A stretch of 64,000 nt of DNA, taken from contig NW_026516722.1 of assembly GCF_025766255.1 (NCBI RefSeq), forward strand, positions 1 to 64,000, written 5' to 3'. Shown in pieces: positions 44,733 to 63,165 of the stretch (within the stretch, counting starts at the first letter, position 1; each line of letters starts with the position of its first letter). The DNA is from Zychaea mexicana (Eukaryota; Mucoromycota; Mucoromycetes; Mucorales; Lichtheimiaceae). The notes below the pieces were generated by a model that was given only the letters and a program-made list of their open reading frames with translations, did no database searches and was not told where the DNA came from. A program made the position numbers and the translations under genes.

Positions 44733-47700
44733 ATGGAAGATGTCCAGTCTTCCATGCTGCTGGCTACACAGCTTGCAGAAAAAGGTCAAATCAAGGTAAG
44801 ACTGCGGGGTGCTTGTGAATGAGTTGCCAAGTCCTTGTCTTTAGGTTGTGCGATTAGGCAGGATATATTTAGGAGGAGGAGAATTGAGCAACACTCAAAA
44901 AAAGAATGCCCTTCTCCCCCCCCCTCATTCCATTCCCCGGAGAGTTTACGCTTGACGCTCATTTGTGCTGCTTTATATTATATATTAGGATGCATACATG
45001 ACATTTCTCTCGACGACACAACACTCATTGGATTCACTTTACGAAATTAAGTTTGTTCATTCCTGTGAGTAAAACACATACGCAGCCACAGCCCTCCATT
45101 AGATAGATAACAGACACACAAAGCTTACTTAAGAATATTAATTCTCACGAGCTGCATTATCTGTATTTCTCTCTATCTAACGAACCACGCTCATACATCC
45201 AATATAAAACAGCCATTGTATCCCAGCCAAAGCAGTACGCTGCATTGATCTCCGCCATGCGAACATGTTTATCGCATATTGAAAACATATTAGAAACGCA
45301 TTCACCAATGTCACCCACGAATCGCATATTTCCTAATAGCGACGCATCATCGTCAGCAGCAGCAGCAGCAGCAGCAGCACACAGTAAAGCACCTCCTCCA
45401 CCTCTGCCACCCAAACCATCGCGAATTCAAAAGCCAAGTATCCCGCCAAAACCGGCAATTACCACCACAAAAACATCACGCCCTACCTCTCCCACTTCCG
45501 ACACTCACAATATCCACCAAGGTATTTAATTATTAATAAATTGAACTGGATATATATTTTACTATCAGCAGCAACCCGCATCGAGTCTAATTGCACGTGC
45601 TTATTGAAAAAATATAATAATAGACAATGCTGCACCTACTAGCACTAACCATCACCGCCCTTCGACCACAACGACGACGCCTGTGGAGACGACTATAAAG
45701 CCATCAGCGCTTCAAAAACACTTACAGCCACCTATACCACGACCACCACCACAACAACAACAAAACAATAGTGACTCCTCATCTGTTTTAAGGCCACTCA
45801 GTGCGCCTCAGCCGTACAATGCCCCAACAGACAACCCCCAACGCCCCTATTCCGAGTACCCGTCATCGCCGTCATCGTCATCAGCGATAAACAGAATTGC
45901 AGCCGAAGAAGGCGAACTCGACCCTACCCATCTTGTTCCAGCACAAACCAATGCGGGTGACAGTCTTAGCCCACCATCGGTCACCACCATGAACACCGAT
46001 CATGTCCCCTATATTCCTGCACCGCCACTTTTGACAACGCACCGAGTCCTGCAGGCCAGGCTGGATGAGCTTGAGACGACGGTCAAAGAGTACAAGACGA
46101 AAAAGCAACAGTTGGGCAACAGCCATGGACACCGGGATGCAGCTTCAGAAGAAGAACTGGATAGAGTCATATTGCAATACACGGGGATGGCTGCTGATAT
46201 CAAACAGACACTGAATCGAGTGCGGACGCTTTACATGAGTGCTGCAACCATTCCGACGGTCCTGCAATTCCCGACGCATTTGATTGCTTATCAGATCACT
46301 TTGATTGAGTCGGCTGTGTTTTGTGCCATCCCACCTCAAGCGTTACTAGAACATTCGGCACGCCATCCAAATCCACGGATCGTCGCATCGACCGACTTTT
46401 TCAACTACTTGACGCGTGTGATTGAGCACGCCATTCTGTTACCACAAGAGGCATCGACGCGCGCACAGCATATCAATCATTGGATCAAGGTCGCCTCTAA
46501 ATGTCTTGACTTGAACAACTACCAGACCCTGAAGGCCATTGTTTCTGCACTGGGAACGCCACCTGTACAGCGCCTGCGTCGTACATGGGCCTATATACCA
46601 AAAAAGAGCCTGACCAAGCTGGAAACACTGAGCGAACTGATGAGCGAGAGCGACAACTATGGCAAATACCGCGAACACATGGGCATGGTGAACGCAAGTA
46701 TTGTGAACGGCAAAAGCGTTGCGGGCATACGAACAGAACACTTCTCCAAGCCGACCGTTCCTTTCCTCGGCACGTTCATTCATGACATCACCTACCTCTT
46801 GGCAGCAGCCGTCAAGTCTGGCAAGGCGCCTACTGACGATCCACGGGTGATGGAGGTGTTGCAGATGATGGAAGCTTTCCAGCGGGGACCTCAGTACACG
46901 TCAGCGCCGCCCAATTGGTTTGTCAAGGCATCACAAAAGCACCATCTGCGGCCAGCCTTGTCGAATGCATTGCATAGGAGCGCATCTGGCATTGGGCGGT
47001 TTAGTGGTGGCATGTTTGGCATATCCGGAAACAGCAGCAATAACAACGACGATGACGACAGCAGTAGCACCAAGGGAGAGAGTAGCAACGGTATGATGGA
47101 AGAAGACAGTGTGGAAGAGCAACAACAGATGATCACACAGTACTTTTTGATGCGATCTTGGGTGAGTCAAAACACGGTGGATGAGCTGAGCATGTTACGT
47201 GAGCCGCCAAGACAGCAGACAGGAAGATCGACGACGGGTGGAGGGCCGTACAGTCAGCATCGAAGCACAAGTGGCAGTAATAATCACACAAGTTCCATGA
47301 TTAGCAACACGAGCTCGTTGATGCGGTTCAGTACGGGAAGTGTGTCGATGGGCACGTCTAGTGGTGGTGGAGGGTTCGATAGTCGTGGAACAAGCATGGA
47401 AGAATACTCTCCCGATAGCTATGCCCCTACGAGTCGGAGCAGTAGTAGTGCCCGTAATAGTGCCGACGATCAAGATGCATCAGCAGCAGCAGCAGCAGCA
47501 GCTAAAAATGGAGGGTTGTGGCCGTTCCGACGCAGCACAGACAGTCATCGTCCGGGTAGTGCTGGTGATCAAGTCATGGCAACGACAACGACAACAACAA
47601 GTAGTAGCACTGGTAATGCGCGTTCTACTCGGAAGAGCGTGCCGAGTTCGAATCTAGACATTGTTTTGACAGCCAGTCAAGATGAGCCGCCACATATACC

Positions 47701-47806
47701 ACCACGTCCTCCTCCACGGAAGGATGATAACAACAATAATGATGAACAGTTCAAGAATGCTTTGGCGCAACGACTTCAGGCACAAGTCGCTGCGCGATAT
47801 CCTTGA
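44733..47806 (+). CDS. Ras guanine nucleotide exchange factor
   Basis: Four exons (44733-44795, 44989-45064, 45213-45521, 45624-47806) give 876 residues. Residues 1-75 form a helical hairpin that looks like an MIT or TPR-like module (LLATQLAEKGQIKDAYMTF). A Pro-rich linker with PPPLPPKP and PIPRPPP motifs (100-230) could bind SH3 domains. The catalytic RasGEF domain spans about 363-590: LIAYQITLIESAVF, INHWIKVASKCLDLNNYQTL, KAIVSALGTPPVQRLRRTW and FLGTFIHDITYL. It activates a Ras-type GTPase by nucleotide exchange. The RasGEF N domain is not obvious. The last 280 residues are Ser/Gly/Asp-rich, low complexity, and end with another PPRPPPRK motif. Confidence 0.88.
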
Positions 47807-49351
47807 AGAAAACTTACTCGTAGTCATCAGTAATGGAAATACCCCATCCTCTTTGTTTCTTTTTGTTCGTGTCTTTCTCCCCTCCTCCGTTAGTGCCTCC
47901 TTCTCCTCCGTCTGCATCACCCTTTCTACCCTGTCTATTTTTGGAAGCTGTATTACATACGACATATCTCACCTTCTTTTATTTGCCAACCACACACACA
48001 TACGCACTTACAAACACTTGTCACACGCACTTACAAACACTTGTCACACACGCATCGATCCATCACACTCACACTCCATCACAAACCCCAAAAAAGAGAT
48101 GTATTTTTATCCAAATCTGTAGCATAAACAAAGGGGCCGCCAAGAAGCAAAGCTCTAACTATATAAAAAAAAGGGCTAGAAATAGATGTATGTAACGTAG
48201 TAGGTCATACCACCACAGACAAGATCGCCATTATAGATATGTTTTGATGGTGTTTATATGCACATGCAAAATTAGGTTTTTTTTAGATCGTCGTTCTGCC
48301 AACTCAAAAGAGAGAGATATTGGGTGTATCATGTACTGTATCATAGTATGTACACAACATACGACAACCACGACAGCAACAATTATATTCTGCAAAGTGT
48401 AAATGAGAAAGAGAAAGAGGAGAGAGTGCATGCATGCATGCATTTAGAATATTATTCTAGTTTAGCTTGACCGTTGGGCTGAAGCCATTATCTACACCTT
48501 CCCCTCTGTGGGGTATACGCCCGGCGATCCATATTTTTCCACTTGCTTGCTTTGAGAAAAAAAAAACCCTAATGAAACAAACTAATATTCATCCCGTAAT
48601 ACAGGAAGAAACCCGGGGGGGTGGGGGCTTGACTTTCTAATGATAGACCTTGATGTGCGTAGTATTGACCATGTATCATACAGTATGTAAGCGCAAGATG
48701 TAGGTAACACTACGACTGTAATCGCGTTTACTTGTAACATCTCCACTAAAGAAAAGAGGGCGTACATGTCTTTTCTAGATGTACACTAACACTAGCAGAT
48801 GGATGTACATAGCAGAAACGTTAATAATAGTGTACCTAATTATTACACCTCCTTGTTCCATATTATCACACAGATAGCGCTTTAAAACCATTGGGCGATC
48901 CTCTTTATCTTTCTTCTTACGTGTGGCACGTCGTCGATCCTATAATTTCTTTTTTCTGCTCATGCATGGGAGTGAGTATGTTTGTTTCACACTGCTTTAG
49001 GTTTAGATCACAAACAAAGGCAATCGACGACATCCAACCCCCTATGGCGCAAATGTCGGATGTATGAGAGAGAGAAACTCTATGGGTTCACCGATCTACG
49101 AGCTACTATGTACCAAGTGTATTACAGAGACATTTTCTTTGGGGGGATGAGGTTGTTTAGGAGAAGAGATTGAGCGGGGAAAGAGGGGTTACTGAAGGGC
49201 GCCAAAAAAAAGAACCAAAGAGTCTCTAGCTTATAAAAGCGAGAGTCGCGTTTCTATTACCTTTTCTTCTTACTTTGTTTTCATTTACTGACCTCGCCTT
49301 TTAAAAAAACTTGTATTGCTATACCTCTTTACCTTTTAAAATAACAACAAC
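47807..49351. other. Intergenic with short direct repeats
   Basis: About 1.5 kb. A 22-bp unit is present twice in tandem near 48005-48050 (ACTTACAAACACTTGTCACA core), in the likely 3' UTR of the RasGEF gene. A (TGCA)n run lies at 48428-48442. The right end is the promoter of the GPI-protein gene. No gene or tRNA was seen. Confidence 0.5.
49232..49239 (+). promoter_or_regulatory. Putative TATA box of GPI-protein gene
   Basis: tataaaag lies about 113 bp upstream of the ATG at 49352, followed by a pyrimidine-rich leader. Consistent with a strongly expressed cell-wall protein gene. Confidence 0.55.
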
Positions 49352-50848
49352 ATGAAATCTGCTCCTCTTGTATTGTCTGCCTTGGCACTTCTTGCCGGAT
49401 CCGCACACACATCTCCTGTGCCTGGTGCTGCTGGCGTCTCGAGACGCGATCTGAAACAAGTCCGTGCTGAGCCTATCCAAGTTATGAACCATGCAGTAGC
49501 ATACGGTGACATCCATGAATTCGTCAAGCGCCATGGCCATCATCATTCGTCGTCGTCCTCGTTTTCCTCTTCATCTGACGACAATGGTGACAGTGCCAGC
49601 ACCAGCAGCAGTGGTGAGGATTCTTCTTCTTCTGGTGGCAACGTTGAAGGCACGGAAAGTGGTGATCATCCGTCTTCAACGGCCAACAATGACGGTGCTT
49701 CTGGTTCCTCCTCAAGCAACGGTGGCGAACATGACGGTTCCTCCCCCTCTTCGGATGCTGAAACTTCCAGTAATGCTGATGTTAACTCTTCAAGCAACCC
49801 TGCAGACGCTTCTGGCGATGTCTCTTCTGATGGTGTCCATGATGCCTCTTCTAGTGGTGGTGAATCTTCTGCTGACAGCAATGGCAATGATGACTCTTCT
49901 AATCCTTCCGCAGAAACTGAAAGCAGCAGCAGCAGCGATGATAGTGGTGACCACAGCTCTGAAGCTTCCACGGCTGCACCTGGTGACCATGGCTCTTCCT
50001 CAGCCAGTGACTCTGGCGATAGCTCTTCTGCTGACGCTGACGCTGCAGATGCTGCTTCTGCTGAAGATGGCAGTAGTGGCGCCACTAGTGGTGCCGATGA
50101 CAGCTCATCCTCACCATCTGACCAAGAAACCAGCAGCAGCAGCGGCAACAACGGTGATACTCAAGATGAGAATTCCAAGGATGGTGTTGTAGCTGCTACC
50201 GTTCCTTCCACTGAAGAAAACAGTTATTCTTCTGAGGACCCAACTGGCCAGGACGATCCCATTTCTGCTGATGCCACTTCTGCCGACGACGCATCCACGG
50301 CTGACGCTACTTCTGCCGACGACGCATCCACGGCTGACGCCACTTCTGCAGACGATTCGACTACCGCGGACGCTTCGTCAGCAGATGGCCAGTCTACAGC
50401 AACCGATGATGCTACTTCTGCTGCTGGTGGCGAGGACCAGTCGACAGATGGAGCAGCTGTTGGCGGTATGGCTTCTGATGGCACCACCTCTGCAGATGAC
50501 GCCTCCGCATCTGACGCTACCAGCAGCAGCGACCCTGCAGCATCCGGAGACGCAACGGCCAGTGATGCAGCAGCAGCTAGCGACGACTCCTTGGCCAGTG
50601 ATGCCGCCTCTGTGACAGACTCATTCGCTTCACCATCAGGTGCTCTGTCATCCTCATACCCTATGGCAAGCAGTAGCAGCAACGGCTTTCCCCTTGCATC
50701 TTCATCTGTAGACGGTCTTTCTCCTTCTTCTTCGTTCCCCAGCGGCATGCAGCCCTCAACTGAAGCGATTCCTGCTTCTGCAGTGGCACTTGATCCTGCT
50801 CATCTTTTGGTTGCCCCAGTCTTTGTTTTGATCGCCTTGGTCTTCTAA
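49352..50848 (+). CDS. Ser/Asp-rich mucin-like GPI-anchored surface protein
   Basis: Single-exon gene for 498 residues. Residues 1-20 are a signal peptide (basic start, Leu/Ala core, cut near AHT-SP). A dibasic RRD at about 31-33 could be a Kex2 site. From about 66 to 450 the chain is almost only Ser, Asp, Ala, Thr, Gly and Glu, typical of heavily O-mannosylated wall proteins. An 11-residue unit (ADATSADDAST) is repeated about three times at 306-338. The C-terminus is a small-residue region followed by a hydrophobic tail (LLVAPVFVLIALVF), the layout of a GPI-anchor signal. It is probably a wall or plasma-membrane surface protein. There is no catalytic or adhesion domain to define a function. 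Confidence 0.85.
   Translation: MKSAPLVLSALALLAGSAHTSPVPGAAGVSRRDLKQVRAEPIQVMNHAVAYGDIHEFVKRHGHHHSSSSSFSSSSDDNGDSASTSSSGEDSSSSGGNVEGTESGDHPSSTANNDGASGSSSSNGGEHDGSSPSSDAETSSNADVNSSSNPADASGDVSSDGVHDASSSGGESSADSNGNDDSSNPSAETESSSSSDDSGDHSSEASTAAPGDHGSSSASDSGDSSSADADAADAASAEDGSSGATSGADDSSSSPSDQETSSSSGNNGDTQDENSKDGVVAATVPSTEENSYSSEDPTGQDDPISADATSADDASTADATSADDASTADATSADDSTTADASSADGQSTATDDATSAAGGEDQSTDGAAVGGMASDGTTSADDASASDATSSSDPAASGDATASDAAAASDDSLASDAASVTDSFASPSGALSSSYPMASSSSNGFPLASSSVDGLSPSSSFPSGMQPSTEAIPASAVALDPAHLLVAPVFVLIALVF
50267..50365 (+). repeat. 33-bp tandem repeat, three copies
   Basis: Copies at 50267-50299, 50300-50332 and 50333-50365. The first two are nearly identical and the third has diverged. 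They encode the ADATSADDAST unit and keep the frame. Confidence 0.9.
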
Positions 50849-51003
50849 AAACCCCCACGCCGCCCTATTTATTTTTGCTCTTTTATCCATTTCTTTAGTG
50901 TATATGTTCCCATCTTAGTTTGTTTTATGTCTTGTAGAAGTCTATTAACTTTGTTCTTTTTCTGTGGATAAACCTCTTTTTTTGTTTTATCCTGTCAAAA
51001 TGA

Positions 51004-51009
51004 AATAAA
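51004..51009 (+). terminator. Putative poly(A) signal of GPI-protein gene
   Basis: AATAAA 156 bp after the stop codon, only 36 bp upstream of the next ATG. Confidence 0.5.
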
Positions 51010-51044
51010 TTTCAGCTTATCATAACCAGAGAAAATATTTATAA

Positions 51045-52313
51045 ATGTCACTCAAGAACATTTTATCGTTGTTTTTGCGTCATACAAGAGGAGGAGGACC
51101 TTATGCTGATCTCTCAAGGAAACAATTAGAACATCGTTTGGCTCAATTTGAATTCGACCGTCTTGGCAACAACAACAACAACGACCAAAGCCCAGTTACC
51201 ACAGCAACAGCAGCAGCAGAAACAACACGACAACAACGACAACGTAGAGCTCAATTTGATCAGCACCGCATCGCGTTGCAAGTGTCTTACCTAGGGTGGA
51301 ATTACTATGGATTCACATCATCAAACGCCCACACTGAAAAAACCAATCCGACTGTTCAAGGGCAGTTGATGAAAGCTCTTTTACAAGCCAAACTCATTCA
51401 AGATCCTGACAGCTGTGAATTTACGCTTAGCGGAAGAACCGACACTGGCGTAAGCGGTATGGGCCAAGTCATTGCACTCAACGTGCGCAAAACATCCGGT
51501 AGCGATTTACCGTACCTACGCATGCTCAACAGCGCATTACCGCCTGATATCCGAGTATTAGGATGGACACCGGTCCCTGACAGTTTCAATGCGCGTTTCG
51601 ACTGTCGATCCCGGACCTATCACTACTATTTTCCAGCCAACAATGACATATGTATTGATCGAATCAGAAAAGCAGCCACGTATTTACTCGGCGAGCACGA
51701 TTTCCGCAACTTTTGCAAGTTCAATCCGTCCAAAAACCTTGCGCATTATCGTCGTACCATTCTTTCTGTCAATGTAACTACTACTACTAGTGCTGATAAG
51801 CACAGACCCTCTTTTGCTCGACTCGAAATCAAAGGCACCGCGTTCTTGTGGCATCAAGTACGCTGCATTGTATCCATCCTGTTACTCGTTGGCCAACGTC
51901 TTGAAGAACCTGAGGTCGTGCAATGGTTGTTGGATGTCGATAGAGTGCCTGGCAAACCTGAGTATCCTTTGGCAAGCAGTTTACCTTTGGTGTTGTATGA
52001 ATGTGACATGATCAACAAACAAGAAGACAATAATGGCGACTTGATATGGCATCGAGAGTCCACCGAACGCACACGGAATCATTTACGGTTATTGTGGGGT
52101 GAACAAATGACCAAAGCCCTGCTTTACGAAAGTTTCTTGAAGGCAACAGAAGAAATGGGAAAAGTATCAACGAGATCCAGTGTGAAACGCATTCAACTCG
52201 GTGCAAGCAAGGAGATATTGACCTCGAGCTACAAGCCGCTCATGGACCGGAGGCGAAGCGATCCTTATTCACTAAAACAGCAAAAGTATAATACCTCGCA
52301 TACTAAAGTTTAA
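51045..52313 (+). CDS. PUS3: tRNA pseudouridine(38/39) synthase
   Basis: Single-exon gene for 422 residues of the TruA family. The catalytic loop is SGRTDTGVSG with Asp133 as nucleophile. Sequence around it (VSYLGWNYYGF before, GQVIALNVR, LPYLRMLNSALPPDIRVLGW, FNARFDCRSRTYHYYF, HDFRNFCKFNPS and FLWHQVRCI after) matches the eukaryotic Pus3/Deg1 branch rather than Pus1. It makes pseudouridine at positions 38 and 39 of the tRNA anticodon arm. The first 70 residues include an Asn/Gln/Thr-rich low-complexity insert. Canonical Pus3 has Lys after the catalytic Asp (TDKG), while here it is Thr. A short initial hydrophobic/basic stretch might support mitochondrial dual targeting. Confidence 0.88.
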   Translation: MSLKNILSLFLRHTRGGGPYADLSRKQLEHRLAQFEFDRLGNNNNNDQSPVTTATAAAETTRQQRQRRAQFDQHRIALQVSYLGWNYYGFTSSNAHTEKTNPTVQGQLMKALLQAKLIQDPDSCEFTLSGRTDTGVSGMGQVIALNVRKTSGSDLPYLRMLNSALPPDIRVLGWTPVPDSFNARFDCRSRTYHYYFPANNDICIDRIRKAATYLLGEHDFRNFCKFNPSKNLAHYRRTILSVNVTTTTSADKHRPSFARLEIKGTAFLWHQVRCIVSILLLVGQRLEEPEVVQWLLDVDRVPGKPEYPLASSLPLVLYECDMINKQEDNNGDLIWHRESTERTRNHLRLLWGEQMTKALLYESFLKATEEMGKVSTRSSVKRIQLGASKEILTSSYKPLMDRRRSDPYSLKQQKYNTSHTKV

Positions 52314-52334
52314 ACCTAAACAAATATCGGTAAT

Positions 52335-52340
52335 AATAAA
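52335..52340 (+). terminator. Putative poly(A) signal of PUS3
   Basis: AATAAA 22 bp after the stop codon, in the 255 bp convergent gap with the carrier gene. Confidence 0.45.
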
Positions 52341-52568
52341 GCACGTATTAGTTCGTATCATGAAGGAGAGGAGATGTAATTAATGGTAATTTTTTCTGTA
52401 TATGTATGCATGTTGTAATAATATGTACAATTTATGTTTAGGATTCTAATAGAAAAAAGAAGAATAAGAAGAACAGTATTATGTAGTTTGGGGGAGAGGG
52501 AAAAGGTAAAACGGGCATGAACCAACAGAGTGTCTATCAAACAACCAAAAAACATTAATGGTACCATC

Positions 52569-54551
52569 CTAGCTGATTCCCAAAGACCGTTTGCTGAACT
52601 CGTACACAGCATAACTGATACTGACGGATGGGACGACCTGTTTTTGTTGCATGAAAGGATCTGTCAGTAAAACTGTTGTTGAAAAGGGTTTGGTATAGAT
52701 ATATATCTACCTTGAATAATGTTGGTCCCAGGCCTTTGTAAAAGCCTCGAACACCGTCAGCTTGAAATGTTTTTCTGGCAGCGTCCCAAGCAGAGGAATA
52801 GCGATGTGGGTGGCCTGGTGTACCTTGCGCCTGTAATCTACATACGGTAATATATGGAGATAGGAGTTACTACCATACATTTGCAAGATGGACAATGCTA
52901 TGAGCCATGATCGTTACCTCGTCCGGACAAGATTGAGCGGATAAACAGTGGTGGCGCCAATTGAGCCACTCACCATACCACATGCCCACAACACCAGTAC
53001 ATTGGGAAGAAGCAAATCGTTGCTTTTCCGTTTTTCCTCCTGACCATTCATGTAACGCAAGTAGGTAACTTTGAGTGTCTCGTAAATGCCTAGCATCATC
53101 ATCATTTCCATATCAGCTCGTTGTTCTCTCCTAACTATTGAGTTAATTGAAATACTTACCCATATCTAGGGCTTGGTATGGAAACACGCCCAACAAACCA
53201 AGCGTCAAACCAGGCCAGAACGCACGGATGCCCTGGGCTTTATACATGTTGATTGCAGTGTTGACAACAAACGACCGACCATTCGGAGCAACACCACTAC
53301 CGGCACTAAGCACAGGGTTCTTGGCTTGATCGCCCACCTTGGTCGACATGATGCGTGTTTTAAGGGTTTCTACGGGGTAAATGCAAAATTGGGAGCACAG
53401 ACCAGCCATGCCGCCAGCAACAAATCGGGCACCCACCGGAATAGCGTTCTTATCCTCGACACCAGTGAATTGGGCCAACAATGTCTTGGCAGTTTCAAAC
53501 ACATAGAACTTGATGGCGGATTCTGGGATAATCTTCATGACGTTCAATCCATTGCCAACAAAGAAGCCGCGGAAACCACCTTGACCATAAATTTTGCGGA
53601 CGGCACCAACGATGGATGATGAGGATTCTGCTGCTGCTGTTGATGATGCTGGTCCTCCTTTTACAGAGGAGGCTATATTTTGGATCGGTCTGGGCGAAGT
53701 TTGTGTAATCAGGTACACTTTGAGTCGGTCAAAGGGTGCTGTACATGTTCGTGAAACAGCACCCGCAATGCCGCCTGCAGCAAGGTACTTGTAGGCATTC
53801 TGTGCAGCTTCGTCGGTATGCGAGAAGGAGACCTCGGCGTCCTGGGTCAGTTGTGTCGATGTTTGATAATACTGGTAGATTTCTGAAATGGTTGTTTCCT
53901 GTGGCAACAACTGTGTACAATGACTAGATGTCAGAGGCACTACAAATCACTCTTTGGATGCTTTTAAGTTCTCTTATAAATGATCTGCTTACCAACAAGA
54001 AATCGCGCCAATCCTGAAAATCAATGTATCCGTTTCCCTCTAAAAATATGTATTACACGGTCATAAGTATACTTTCTCTCTGGAAGAAAAATAAACAGCC
54101 CTTTATCTTTACCAGTATCAATCACTTGGATGAATTCGTCCAGTTCATCCTTGGTGACGCGTATCCCTGCTGCCTTGAGTGCATTCTCGAGATCGTCAGC
54201 GCGTAACCGATTGTCGCCGGACTGGTCGATTTCCGAAAACAAATCCCACAACTCCTTTTCTTTTTCAAGCACATAGGTTCTAAATTCAGAATAGTCTATT
54301 GCGCCGTCCCGAGCCGTGTCGCATTTTGCCAGGAGATCGGTGGCATAGCGTGTGTGGGCAGGCAAATGGGTGAGTTTATGGAATCCACGAAGAATAGCAG
54401 CTGCATCAAGGTATCCGTTTCCGTTACTGTCCAGTGAATCAAACAAGCTTCGAATACGGTTTTCACGCTCGGCAGCCTTTTCGTCGTAATATGGGTGTCG
54501 AGCTTGTTGTTGTGTGTTGTTCAAAGATGTTGGCGGTGGTGGTGATGCCAT
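52569..54551 (-). CDS. EF-hand mitochondrial ATP-Mg/phosphate carrier (SCaMC/Sal1-like)
   Basis: Six exons (54113-54551, 53993-54039, 53160-53910, 52918-53089, 52711-52837, 52569-52637) give 534 residues. Residues 30-160 hold EF-hand loops: DSLDSNGNGYLDAA, DTARDGAIDYSEF and DQSGDNRLRADDL are clear, and EGNGYIDFQDW completes a fourth across intron 1. The carrier part has three repeats with signature motifs PFDRLK, PVETLK and PLNLVR. The third has Asn in place of the acidic residue, as often seen in this subfamily. Calcium-regulated SCaMC/Sal1 carriers exchange ATP-Mg for phosphate across the inner mitochondrial membrane. The linker helix before repeat 1 is present. Exon joins preserve carrier motifs on both sides. 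Confidence 0.9.
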
Positions 54552-56318
54552 GGGATACTATTTTAGCAAACGCAAAAAAAAAAAAAAAACAGGCAAGAAG
54601 CGGAAGGCCAACAAAAAGTTTTGGATCAGCAAAACTCTTTCTTTCTCGAAAAAAGAAAAACGGAAAGCGTTTTGGAAAAAACGAAAGAGAAAGAGAGAGA
54701 GAGTGGGGAGGTTATTTGTTCGTTGTGCTGTCGACAACCGAGAGAGAGACAGAGAGCCTAAAGGGACAGGCAAGAAAGAGAGAAGAAAAAAGCAAGGCCA
54801 AAACTCACACCGCCCACCCCACCAACCCCTTTCCGTCTTCACAGGACCGCGCGTAGACCGGATCCGACGAAGATGCTCACAGCTCACAGCAGTACAAATT
54901 TTTCGTTTCGCGCTAGCAAATGGGAACACGTTATTCCTGTTACGGCAGAATTGTTTATAATGCATATCCAATCGGCACCACCATGGATATCACGTACTTT
55001 ATTTTTTGCATCGCCAGGCACACATATCGACCATGAAGCTGATGCCTCTCTCAATATGGTGAACAGTGCTCAGTAAGCTGTCACGACCGGCTGTATTGTA
55101 TTGAGATCCAAATGAACAGACGTCACACTATTGCCAATATACAAATTAATCTTCAGATACAGTTGTGGGGATAATAGGTACTAATATGAAAGAAACCGGT
55201 ACATACCAGTAAGACACTGAACGACGATACAAAAGCAAATTTAAGACGATAAAACAATTAAGTGGGGAAGAGAGGTTTGTGAAAAACTATAATATATCCA
55301 TGATCCGTTAATATCCTTTACATCCTTGATATTCCATATAGATTCCGTTGGACTTCTGTCTGCTTCACATACAAGAGTTATCCGTTTCTTGTGTCTTGAA
55401 CCAAAACCTTGTTCAAACGTAGCCCAAAAAGAAAGAAGGGAAGAAAGAAGCCAATGTTTATTTATGATGATAATTATATTCAAATACTAAGAGTGCAAAG
55501 GGGTTGTGTGGGCGTATTGTCGCAATAGGGGAATGCTTCACACTTTCACGTCACACACTTCGCTGTTACAACAGCTGACACGACGGCTGATGGACTGTGC
55601 TCAGACATATCCAATCCAACGTGATGAACAAGATTTTGATTCAGGATGTGATCAGAAGATACATAATATCGAGTATATCAGGCACTACGGTAGCATGTTT
55701 TGCTACTTTGTCAATCGATGTCTTCCAGCCAAACTGTAACTCGTAATGAAGTAGGTTCTGGCTCTAGTACCGAACCAGAATTATATAAGCCGAGCGCTCT
55801 GACATTACTCGAGATGTATATGTATCAACAGTAATGATTGGGGGCGACACAGTGAAAGACGTGCCCCGAAAAAAAGCTGGCGGGCGGTGACGGGCTGTGC
55901 ATACTGCAAAACGATCACGCACAGAGTTAAAAAATAGTACCCGACGAGCCCTTCCGTTGAGAACCTTTTAAAACACCCTCTCTCTCTCTTCCACCATTTC
56001 TAACCTTTGTAATTTTCTTTGATTCCCCACCTCCCAATCCTAACTCATGGAGTCCTATTAAACTTAGTGTACAGTCCCGATCTGTCGCTGCTGCTTCTTT
56101 TTATATAATCACACTATCATAAAAAAAAAGAGCAGATTTGTTTTTCTACAGAAAAGAAGGTCTCCAGAACTCTCAATAAAAGCGCACGCGACGAAAAAGA
56201 AAGAAAGAAACCACGTTTACAGAAAACAACAACAGCAACAACATACGTGTATAAGGCCCCACCTCGACCAAAAACGACGACGACGACGACTTGCCTTTAA
56301 TTTCGTGCGGAATCAACG
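54552..56318. other. Divergent promoter region carrier / Gcn2
   Basis: About 1.77 kb. The first 240 bp (54570-54810) are strongly purine-rich on the plus strand (A17 run at about 54571, GA-rich after), probably the carrier gene's 5' leader. The right end has CT-rich and CAA-rich leader sequence before the Gcn2 ATG. No gene is supported in 54900-56300. Confidence 0.5.
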
Positions 56319-62910
<6,592 letters not shown>

Positions 62911-63165
62911 GATAATAATTGTAATATATATCTGTTTTTTTTAAAGTATAATGTCATGTACAAGTAATCAGGGCAAGTCTAGAAAGTGGGTTAGAAGAAG
63001 TGGCCAGCTGTAACACAGTATGTACGAGATATGATACAGTGTCAAAATCTGTTATATACTACACGAGTGGTCAATATTATTCCAAAATGTGATGTTTTCT
63101 TAAATGATATATACTAGCTATGTTGACTTTAATTATAATAATACGTGAGTATGTGCATAGTAAAA

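Noticed and set aside
49506..50192. Long alternative-frame ORFs across the GPI-protein gene on both strands
   Set aside because: They are shadows caused by the biased Ser/Asp codons of the real gene; they lack signal, domain or sensible composition.
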